Below are positions 29,801 to 35,652 of a stretch of 64,000 nt of DNA, one piece after another. Source of the stretch: Chthonomonadales bacterium. GTDB lineage: Bacteria > Armatimonadota > Chthonomonadetes > Chthonomonadales > CAJBBX01. The notes beneath the pieces are model-generated. The model made no database searches, had not been told where the DNA came from, and saw only the letters and a list, made by a program, of their open reading frames with translations. Positions within the stretch are counted from its first letter, which is position 1; every line of letters begins with the position of its first letter. Location of the stretch: positions 1 through 64,000 of the forward strand of contig JABWBA010000009.1 of the NCBI GenBank assembly GCA_013360745.1, read 5' to 3'. Position numbers and translations under genes: made by a program.

Positions 29801-30947
29801 GCCGCCGACTGGAAAGTACACGTCGCTCAACTACGACGCGAACTTCCCGGGTGCGATCGGCGGCCGCGGTTATTGGACCCTCCCGACGGAAACGGTGAAG
29901 CTCAATCCGAGGGGCAAGCTCTGGAACCAGTCTCAGGCCTACACCATAGGGGTAGCGGCAGGCTGGAACCTGATCGGCTCCGTCTTCACCCGCAACATCG
30001 ATCTGTCGACCGTGAAGGTCCGGTATCAGGGCAACATCATGAGCCTTGCCGCCGCGTCCGCGGTTCTCAAGCCCTACGCCTGGGGCTATGATAAGACGAC
30101 GGGAAGCTATACCCTTATCCAGGCTGGCGGCGTCCTTCAGCCGGGTCGCGGCTACTGGGTACGCGCTATCGAGCCGTGCGAGATCATTCTGGATCCCGCA
30201 GCAGTGCCAGCAGGACCGCTCGGTCGTGATGCCGACCTCACGTACAATGCGCTTCAAGTAACGGCGCGGGTCGGCAATCGGTTGGATCGGGATAACTTCC
30301 TGCCGATCGGATCCAATATCACTCGCGCAGTGGCCGAGAAACCGCCGTATCTAGGCGAACATGCGGTCATCGTTCCGCTGGCATCGTCCGAGGTCGCCGC
30401 GAGCGTCCCGACGAGGGCTGGTCAGCAGGTGCTGGGCTTCGAGGCTCAGACCAATGTCCCGAACGCCGATATCACCATCGGCTTCCCGAATCTGGCGACC
30501 CTTGGCCGCCGATACGAGGCAACATTGATCGACATCTCGACAAAGACAACGAGAGCGCTGGCGTCGTCATCGGGTTATGTATATAACTCGGGTCCGAACG
30601 CCGCTCCGCGCCGGTTCGCCGTTGTCATCCGCACCGTGACCGCTAACAGCCGGCTCGTGATTACGGATGTGCGCAGCGCCGGTCGCTCTGCCGGGACGAT
30701 GACCTTTAGCTACACCCTCTCCGGAACGGCCTCGGTGCGAGCCCAGATCGTTTCCGGCGCGGGAACGCTGGTTCGAGATCTCGTTCAAGGCCGATCCGCG
30801 GCCGAGGGTTCTAACTCGGTCGTCTGGGACGGTCGCGATCGCAAAGGCATCGCGGTACCCAGCGGCACCTATCTTCTCAAGCTCACCGCGACCGACGGGG
30901 AAGGCCGGGCGGCAACAGCCGTCTTGCCCGTAACCGTAGTCCGCTAG
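23817..30947 (+). CDS. giant exported repeat protein with nine Ig/cadherin-like modules and the shared C-terminal region
   Basis: The 2376-aa protein starts at ATG 23817 (AGGGGGAAG 8 nt upstream) with a signal peptide ending PAVAA. A further ATG at 23766 overlaps the previous stop codon by one base and may allow coupling. Residues about 30-660 are all-beta. Residues about 666-1840 hold nine modules of 110-140 aa, each with a YxDxDNxxP-type motif (YRDADNDPP, YTDADNQPP, YTNADNNPP and variants), which could bind calcium. An Ig-like domain (about 1841-1941) precedes the GYW module (1944-2131), the KPP module (2139-2274) and the FlgD-like domain (2275-2376) ending TVVR. It is probably a long surface fibre or adhesin, by inference from the repeat plan. 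Confidence 0.85.
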   Translation: MRSFRGVMRWLIAATLLGVYLARPAVAAPTLSAECFAVRQNDTTEAGTEQTWFAFRAVVAPSGDTAALVGRPTLHLGVQFVDEANGIVVSRRQITMERDRTRSSFGRDTFWIAFVRGMDIPSTASGSQVPPTGVGRPVSSTWVVEAWETDGTNTTMSASDQLNLQVYPSIRDLDSPYWAVHMVPVDANGNPDNAPGPGQNGNGLRVDPEDATRPNDGGGSHRYTWRVNVRTYGGLPPALFQRQNTFDYSMFWFASQSRYDALRSGVLLHLVDPTGTVRVFPMTSPDVDPAATYPTEGSFLHPVANPALASGTVYTYTMEPTEFWPVGSAIFFGGDLQSMVPQFTVPDGIPVIPLGGDIGESFVGRPYANVYASFNELDSTILYAAFMSPPPPMPIYSTGVGGRAGQWGYYIRSSIDFRPDPAVGNDTNVDNFIANSTGTPPNRQWTEYRDNWGQTPIRYRRLQDSDDPDPRNVDAETPYVHPYVTPILVDGHWSDDLLENRNLQKPPNYLLGIEPWPPYDDPAMSLASNARRSRVTNKTRVRFQVRVVHVPKGDVSGPLSVRVWIGNRNDGSMRPYMMQVAPNQGAVNDAQGVLYYYDAVLGPGNEGRNAIYFEADDGVNRAIWPRRPADDPQGIALPNRSDAAFFGSVTQVGKNYMMEPWVNHRPELLNGRVTPTSGVVGTSFTYEVLYRDADNDPPTDAWVILNNKPEHWRYRMTEAPEDAGNSYAQGRRYRLVLNQLPGVPLNKYNFYFQFRDNWATSNRPIRREFGEWTTFPQGDDSGNPSNVIEGPTIIANSAPELREVSISASDTALNSATKYDFFVRYRDVDNNAPNSVKLFVELYDSATGARLTTDPGTSLVPAESGTNYASGVQHHLPAPIRLSPAPLGQEYRYRFTTSDGVNNSNLVSVGTGSSSLTLNTARVLRRVAPNVYDDPSGTRAWAADTTLFVWRTDTGGNTVLLAPGEFSVDAPNGRLTIPGASDTDVIRASYRYEQTVGPTVNENVVPVLTLPDAYDKPLNYKTISQTVGDTSTAFAFAILYTDADNQPPVLDDGVTEGVYLVVDNTNKIPLSRDPNTPTPVDYRTRIRYIGSTTLPIGHHVYHIEATDGAGVSRRPLVSADVDGNGDPIPADLPVSVNSAGTLTNLLIEPFPKGRSNQLYQFTVTYTSPDDRAPEDSGRGPIELWVRDTTGGAYTYVVMSAIDPITPGAYAAGVRFRAQLTAPAAPLQPGTHTVTVGFQNDRSQSYVPFTDLLVNDKPVLSAPTVTPNPATAAQDVVFTVRYTDSMLGDAPTRMELQIDRKPVTSLPVSTPSAPTADDYKAGVTYTWTIPGVDIGVGNHLYQFLAADDVEDADPVPPTPDSFTINGAGVMTLSDGKVTPTTGNQANTYVYSVKYTHSDNIAPYRIEVIVDPETGAVAHTLHPTGTAPFNYAAGVTFESDPIQLPPGMHTFRFEAQDRVQTVQHPVAPAVLDGPKVNFPPELSNVQVTRNTLPEIHTVGAGNALTPPLVGTLNDSYTFKITYKDVDQNNPTAPEADHYVRLVIDGQPPITMAAQGTDYANGVVYSATVSNLTPGDKTFRFEAFDGPGAMGDTVHYPGPGLWISGLSIKNVPEVTVPGPADPATNDHSLTPLAGIRSTVYQYRVRYRHLDNTAPTSLDLVIDPGQPGEKRVPLTPQSAGPYDYTTGVLYGYNTSANELTVGAHTYRFEYNDGLTDGVVGSFNGPTVSNALLSLTAPVSGTLSPLSGPPSVDFTYQALYTNADNNPPSYVRVVIDGTAHDMTKATTSTDYRIGVLYELKYRFPRDSQQRTHGYHFEARDTVEPTVVRYPTSGETSGPTLNTAFFVITGISQPPSTAGSPIVVGGTVTVAGRLDTNAPIGAQSIPVQLVRPDGSGVNESATTAADGSLAFTSSTILDQTGDWKVKLSWSGQPGVYDSTSAEQTFKVVGAEVSLTKGVLDLIALPVVPVTPDPSITFNPVRANGTAAPISSLDLVTWAPTMPPTGKYTSLNYDANFPGAIGGRGYWTLPTETVKLNPRGKLWNQSQAYTIGVAAGWNLIGSVFTRNIDLSTVKVRYQGNIMSLAAASAVLKPYAWGYDKTTGSYTLIQAGGVLQPGRGYWVRAIEPCEIILDPAAVPAGPLGRDADLTYNALQVTARVGNRLDRDNFLPIGSNITRAVAEKPPYLGEHAVIVPLASSEVAASVPTRAGQQVLGFEAQTNVPNADITIGFPNLATLGRRYEATLIDISTKTTRALASSSGYVYNSGPNAAPRRFAVVIRTVTANSRLVITDVRSAGRSAGTMTFSYTLSGTASVRAQIVSGAGTLVRDLVQGRSAAEGSNSVVWDGRDRKGIAVPSGTYLLKLTATDGEGRAATAVLPVTVVR

Positions 30948-30960
30948 ACAAGCAAGGACG

Positions 30961-30985
30961 CAGGGCGGCCTCCTGTGCCGCCCTG
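30961..30985 (+). terminator. perfect 9-bp hairpin after the giant repeat gene
   Basis: CAGGGCGGC (30961-30969) pairs perfectly with GCCGCCCTG (30977-30985) around a 7-nt loop, 13 bp after the stop codon. It is followed by TATCCTAT rather than a T-tract, so termination would be partial at best. Confidence 0.5.
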
Positions 30986-31010
30986 TATCCTATGGAGGGA
31001 TCCCTCATTG

Positions 31011-31802
31011 ATGAGTAGCAACCGCATCTACGTCGGAGCGCTGAAAGGCCTCCTCGCGGCGGGTCTCCTTCTTCTAGTCACGCTCAACGGCGCCCTCGCG
31101 GCTCCGGCTGGCGCCGGCTCGAAGAACCTGGGTCATGTTCTAAAGAAGACGTTACTGCTCTTCCCGTTTGACGTGGATAGCGCAGCAGCGCCGAACTCCG
31201 TGGAGCTCTCCAACTTGCTGACCGAAGCTGCCGCCTCCAGGCTCATCGCCTCGAATAACTACTCGGTGACGACGTTCTACCGTGCGTGGCCTCCCGTGGC
31301 GCGCTTGCACAACGACCAGCAAGTAAGTGAAGCGGACGTGATCGCCCCGTTCGCAGAGGACAATCGCAAGTCCACGAAGATCGCGAAGCTCGTTGGCTAT
31401 GAGACGGTATGCTTGGGATCGGTGGACGACTATACGTACAACCAGAGCGACCATCAGGTCAACCTGACCGTTAGCGCCAGGATCATCGTGGTCGAGACGG
31501 GGCAGGTTCTCAAGAATGTAACCCTATCGGCAAACAGCGTTCGCGGTAGCGCGAAGTCGACTGAGGAAGAGCTCAACCTCGACGCAGCCCGTCAGGCCAT
31601 GGAGAAGATCATGGTCCAACTCGCGCCCCTCGGCACGGTTCCAGTCACCATCGAACCCACCAAATCGCCGGCCAAACGGAAAGGGAGCGGTGATTGGGTC
31701 TGGGGATTGCTCGCCATCGTTGGACTCGGCATCGGCCTCTCCAGCGGCGGCGGCGGCGGCGGCGGCGGCGGGATCGACAGTCCTCCCCCTCCTCCGAGAT
31801 AA
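31011..31802 (+). CDS. small CsgG/TolB-N-like exported protein with C-terminal membrane segment
   Basis: The 263-aa protein starts at ATG 31011 (GGAGGGA 10 nt upstream) and has a signal peptide (about 1-31). Residues 45-200 resemble the CsgG/TolB N-terminal fold: LLLFPFDVDS, AAASRLIASNNYSVTTFYR, VGYETVCLGSVDDYTY and ARIIVVETGQVL. A hydrophobic segment at about 222-240 (WVWGLLAIVGLGIGL) leads into ten glycines and a proline tail. It is a smaller relative of the protein at 16014, which also pairs this domain with a hydrophobic segment and a Gly-rich stretch. The barrel-protein gene begins 18 bp downstream. Confidence 0.72.
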   Translation: MSSNRIYVGALKGLLAAGLLLLVTLNGALAAPAGAGSKNLGHVLKKTLLLFPFDVDSAAAPNSVELSNLLTEAAASRLIASNNYSVTTFYRAWPPVARLHNDQQVSEADVIAPFAEDNRKSTKIAKLVGYETVCLGSVDDYTYNQSDHQVNLTVSARIIVVETGQVLKNVTLSANSVRGSAKSTEEELNLDAARQAMEKIMVQLAPLGTVPVTIEPTKSPAKRKGSGDWVWGLLAIVGLGIGLSSGGGGGGGGGIDSPPPPPR

Positions 31803-31820
31803 GGTGGTTCGTTACGGCTG

Positions 31821-33896
31821 ATGCCTTTGGGCAGGCCAGCGGTACCGATGCTGTTTCGATTCAACGGGATGTCCTTTGCGCATAACCGAGCGCAGGGGCA
31901 TCCCGCTCGTTTTGGATCGGTCTGCCGCAGCCTTGCGATCCTCTGGGCGATCGCTTCGATGCTGCCGGGAGCCGTCTACGCTGCGGGCCCTCCGACCATC
32001 GTCTTGTCCACTTCCCGGTACGCCGCCCTGAGCGACGGCCGGGATAGTCTGGAGATCATTGCAGAGGTGCGCGATGGCTCGGGACGGTTCGTACCGGATG
32101 GCACCGTAGTAACCTTCTCGACGAATCTCGGTCTGTTTGCCGATGCAGGCGGCAGCGCTCGCGCGGAGACCCGTTCAGGTACAGCGCGGATTCGGATATC
32201 CAGTCAGCAGAAGGGCGCGGCCACCCTCACCGCGAGCGTCACGGGCGGCGGATTTCAGAGGATGGAAGTCCTCTTTACCGACGACCCGGCAGACACCATC
32301 GAAGGAAACGCCTATGTCTCTGTGGAGTCCAGCGGGACGCTGATCTACGCTGCGGCGGAACGGACCATCGAGGCCATCGCCCGAATCGCCAAGGAAGGTG
32401 AGGCCGCATCGGATGTGAGGCTGACTTATCGAAACCTCGAAATCCGGGCGGAACGCCTGCAAATCGACTGCAGCGCCAATGTAGTGCGCGCGTCCGGCTC
32501 CGTACGGGCGACGATCGTTAAGAAGGGGTTGCGGTGCGCCCGATTGTACTATAACCTTCTGACCGGCAAGGCGTACGCCATCGTGGAGAAGGACCGGACA
32601 CTGGAGCCAGTAACCATCGCGGGCAGGGATCTTGCCGAAACCGCTGCCGAACAGGGCGTCGCCCCCAAGTACTTCGAGATGGCCGATCTAGCCGAAGCAA
32701 AACTGATCATCGCGGCGCACCACATACGGTTGTTCCCCGGCGACAAGCTCCAGTTTCGGCGTCCGCGGTTCTACGACGGCGGCGATCATCTCTTCACACT
32801 GGCCTACTACAGCCTGTCGCTCTACTCGACCCAGCTCTTCACGGATCAGCTGTTGACGCTCGGAACCGAAGGGGTCGGAGTCGATCTCCCCCTCTACTAC
32901 GACCTGACGCCAGTCTCCAAGGGGCTGGTACGGGTCCGCTACGGCGAGCGATATGGCAGCGCCTATGCGATTCGGCCCGGGTTTGCGCTCGATGTCCTCC
33001 AGTCGTATGCGCAGACGCCCCGCTCCGGGCGCTACTCCGGCGAGTATGGCTTCACCGGCCTGACTCGAAGCGACTGGGGCTTCCGGTGGACCCATAGCCA
33101 GGAGTTCGGAACGGATACGCTGACCTCGCTGCACTTCGATCTTCCCCAACATCGGAGCGTTTTCGGCTCGGGCAACATCAGCCACCGGCTGGGCAACTTT
33201 CGACTTGGACTCAGCGGCTCCGCGCATACCACCCTCACAGGCCCAACCGCGGTCGGATCCTATGCATCCGCCTACCTTGAGACCAGGCCTGCAAAGATCA
33301 AGGGTACCCCGGCCATGATCGCGGTCGGAGGCACCGCGACGACGACACGCACTTCGTCTGCCGCCAGTCGGACCTATACTCTGAGCGAAGGGCTGCAGGT
33401 GCGGATGTTCACCCCATCGATCCAGATCAATCGAGCCACCTCGCTCACGACCGCTCTGACCGTGGGCCACCTGTGGAACAACACCGGCACTTCGGGCTCC
33501 ACAACATATGCGACGATCGGCGCTACGCGCAGCCTCGGGGGCAGCAGCGCTCTGAACCTCGCGTATGACTACGTCCACCTGCCCGTTGCGAGCGTGGACG
33601 GCTCCCATCGCGTCAGCCTGAGCCTCGGAACCACGGAGTCCCGATGGGGATTGTATCTCTACAACACCTACATGCTGGATACGCAGGCGTTGAGCTTCAT
33701 CGGTGATCTGCAGTTCACACTTGCGCCGCGGTGGAGGTTCGGAATATCAGCATCGGTGCAGGAGTATGTGGCCGGCGGCGGCTATTCGGAGCTGATCTTC
33801 GGTCTCGCGCGGAATATCGGCGGGCGGGACATCGTGCTCTCCTACTCGACCTACCTCCGTAAGGTCATGTTGAACCTCGAGGCGGCCCACTTCTAG
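31821..33896 (+). CDS. Ig (Big_1)-OstA/LptD-like outer-membrane beta-barrel protein
   Basis: The 691-aa product (from ATG 31821; ATG 31869 is possible) has a signal-like segment ending AVYAAG (about 55). Residues 58-150 form a Big_1/invasin-type Ig domain (a DGTVVTFSTNLG motif, then KGAATLTASV). Residues about 155-270 resemble the OstA/LptA-like jellyroll of LptD (LEIRAERLQIDCS, then VVRASGSVRA). The remainder is rich in alternating hydrophobic strands and ends in Phe, as outer-membrane barrels do. LptD inserts lipopolysaccharide, but Big_1 domains are not part of it, so a dedicated export barrel or a divergent LptD are both possible. It is the last gene of the block. Confidence 0.7.
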   Translation: MPLGRPAVPMLFRFNGMSFAHNRAQGHPARFGSVCRSLAILWAIASMLPGAVYAAGPPTIVLSTSRYAALSDGRDSLEIIAEVRDGSGRFVPDGTVVTFSTNLGLFADAGGSARAETRSGTARIRISSQQKGAATLTASVTGGGFQRMEVLFTDDPADTIEGNAYVSVESSGTLIYAAAERTIEAIARIAKEGEAASDVRLTYRNLEIRAERLQIDCSANVVRASGSVRATIVKKGLRCARLYYNLLTGKAYAIVEKDRTLEPVTIAGRDLAETAAEQGVAPKYFEMADLAEAKLIIAAHHIRLFPGDKLQFRRPRFYDGGDHLFTLAYYSLSLYSTQLFTDQLLTLGTEGVGVDLPLYYDLTPVSKGLVRVRYGERYGSAYAIRPGFALDVLQSYAQTPRSGRYSGEYGFTGLTRSDWGFRWTHSQEFGTDTLTSLHFDLPQHRSVFGSGNISHRLGNFRLGLSGSAHTTLTGPTAVGSYASAYLETRPAKIKGTPAMIAVGGTATTTRTSSAASRTYTLSEGLQVRMFTPSIQINRATSLTTALTVGHLWNNTGTSGSTTYATIGATRSLGGSSALNLAYDYVHLPVASVDGSHRVSLSLGTTESRWGLYLYNTYMLDTQALSFIGDLQFTLAPRWRFGISASVQEYVAGGGYSELIFGLARNIGGRDIVLSYSTYLRKVMLNLEAAHF

Positions 33897-33970
33897 ACCA
33901 GTGCGCGGCTGGGCAGGGAACCTGCGCTGGGCAAGCCGCCGTGCTCGCTGGACTGCAGGATGGCGATGCC

Positions 33971-35593
33971 TCAGCGGAGCATCGCCAGCAATGCAGCTGA
34001 CCACACGATGAGAGCAAGCATCACCGAGGCGCCGCAACCCGACGAAGACGATGGCCCCTGCGATCGAACGCGCACGAGTGGAGGGGGCCGGCGGCGCCGG
34101 ACAGTCGGGCGGGTCGAGGGATGGAGGGCCGCGCGGCAGTTCCAGCAGATCGCGTCGCCGATCGGGTTTTCCTTGAAGCAGTTCGGGCAGGGCACTCGGT
34201 ACCACGATTGGACAAGCAGTACGCTGCATCCCTCACAGGCGTATACATCGTCCGTGTATCCGGTGCGGCATTTTGGGCACCACCGGTTATAGGCGATCGG
34301 CGGCGTGGAGGAGGACGCTGGAGCCTGTACGATGGCGTCGGGCTCAGGGACAGGGATGTCGGCGCCGCTCTCGGAGCCTTGCAGGGGTTCGAGGCCCATC
34401 GTCGTCGGAGCATCCATGGGCGGGAGGGGCGTACTCGGAACGGTCGGTTCCGGCAGACGTTCCACCACGCCGCTGTGGAGATCGTAGAAGGCTCCGATGA
34501 CCCGGCCTTCCGCCGAAGAATCGCCGAGGTGCGTACTGATCATCGCTCGCACCGCTTCCACGGTGTGGACGACATGGCGTTTGCCCGCATTATCCCAGTG
34601 TGAACCGGACATGCCCTCGGTCGCGCGGACCGCGGGAAGGATGGACGGCACGATCGCGCTCATCGCCGACGAGCTCGAGATCTCGCTCAGCGCAGCCTGG
34701 ACCGCAGCGCAACCGGAATGCCCCAGGATCACGACGACGGGCGGAGCGAGCTGTTCGAACGCGAACAGGAGGGTCGCCCGTGAAGCGACGTCCAGCACAT
34801 GACCGGCGACCCGGATCACGAACAGGTCGCCGATACCCTGATCAAAGACGATCTCCGGAGGCACGCGAGCGTCGGAACAGCCGACGACGAGGGCGATCGG
34901 GCTCTGGCCCGCCTCTACGGCCTCCAGTCTCGACTTCCCGCTATGGGGATGGAGGGGCCGAGCCTCCACGAAACGACGGTTCCCATCCTCAAGGCGCCGC
35001 CATGCGTCGTCGGCGTCCACAGGCGGGAGATCCAGGTGCAGATCAGGGGTTGGAGCGGCGACGGCATCGGGGTGCGCTGGATCGTGGACCGGGAGGTACT
35101 CCGGGAGGCTCGGCCGCCCATCGACCGATAGGGGCCCGGGTGGGGGTACAGGAGCAGGCGCGGGCGCGGGTACTGGAGCAGGGGCGGGCGCGGGTACTGG
35201 AGCAGGGGCGGGTGGAGGTACCGGAGCAGGCGCGGGTGGGGGTACCGGAGCAGGGGCGGGTGCGACCACGGGCGTCGATTTCCCTTCGATCCACACGCCG
35301 CCGCACGCGGGACAGCGCGCAGCCACGGTGCGCTCGGAAGGCGCCTCCGTCGGCTGCAGCACCGAACCGACACAATCCGGACACGGCTTCGACAAGCCTT
35401 CGAAAGCGCCGATCGCAGCTGCGACCGGTTGCGATGCGATCATCTGATCGAACGCTTCGATGTCCTCCGGAGAGGTGAACGCGCCTGTCCCCTCCGGCAT
35501 CCATATCCCACCGCAGCTGAGGCAGGACAACAGCGTCCGTCCCCGCCATTCATAGGGCTGAAGAAAAAGACGGCATATCGGGCAGGACTTCAT
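33971..35593 (-). CDS. beta-carbonic anhydrase fused to zinc ribbons and a C-terminal membrane anchor
   Basis: The 540-aa protein begins with two TFIIB-like zinc ribbons (Cys4/7/24/27 and Cys71/74/94/97, both with a CGG(I/V)W signature). Next come a Pro/Ala linker of about 45 residues (111-155) and a beta-carbonic anhydrase (about 190-380) with zinc ligands Cys239, Asp241 (CSDAR), His292 and Cys295 (GHSGC). Then there are two more ribbons (Cys439/442/453/456; Cys469/472/483/486) and a final hydrophobic helix (about 524-539). The catalytic residues are intact, so CO2 hydration is likely. Ordinary beta-carbonic anhydrases are about 200-230 aa, so the added modules point to a scaffolded or regulated role. 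The ATG at 35593 starts exactly at the first ribbon. Confidence 0.9.
   Translation of the reverse strand: MKSCPICRLFLQPYEWRGRTLLSCLSCGGIWMPEGTGAFTSPEDIEAFDQMIASQPVAAAIGAFEGLSKPCPDCVGSVLQPTEAPSERTVAARCPACGGVWIEGKSTPVVAPAPAPVPPPAPAPVPPPAPAPVPAPAPAPVPAPAPAPVPPPGPLSVDGRPSLPEYLPVHDPAHPDAVAAPTPDLHLDLPPVDADDAWRRLEDGNRRFVEARPLHPHSGKSRLEAVEAGQSPIALVVGCSDARVPPEIVFDQGIGDLFVIRVAGHVLDVASRATLLFAFEQLAPPVVVILGHSGCAAVQAALSEISSSSAMSAIVPSILPAVRATEGMSGSHWDNAGKRHVVHTVEAVRAMISTHLGDSSAEGRVIGAFYDLHSGVVERLPEPTVPSTPLPPMDAPTTMGLEPLQGSESGADIPVPEPDAIVQAPASSSTPPIAYNRWCPKCRTGYTDDVYACEGCSVLLVQSWYRVPCPNCFKENPIGDAICWNCRAALHPSTRPTVRRRRPPPLVRVRSQGPSSSSGCGASVMLALIVWSAALLAMLR
35138..35257. repeat. 24-bp minisatellite, five copies, inside the carbonic anhydrase gene
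   Basis: Five head-to-tail 24-bp units fill 35138-35257. Units 2 and 3 are identical and the others differ by a few bases. Each encodes an eight-residue APAPVPxP unit of the linker. The in-frame unit length allows copy-number change without frameshift. Confidence 0.9.
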
Positions 35594-35652
35594 CGCTCCA
35601 TCAATCCGAGGTCGGTGTTCGACATCGCACCGTCCAGTTCCTCCAAGCGCCG

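Noticed and set aside
34600-35478. 292-codon open frame on the plus strand over the carbonic anhydrase gene
   Set aside because: It is produced by the minisatellite and GC-rich codons; the opposite strand encodes a clear enzyme.
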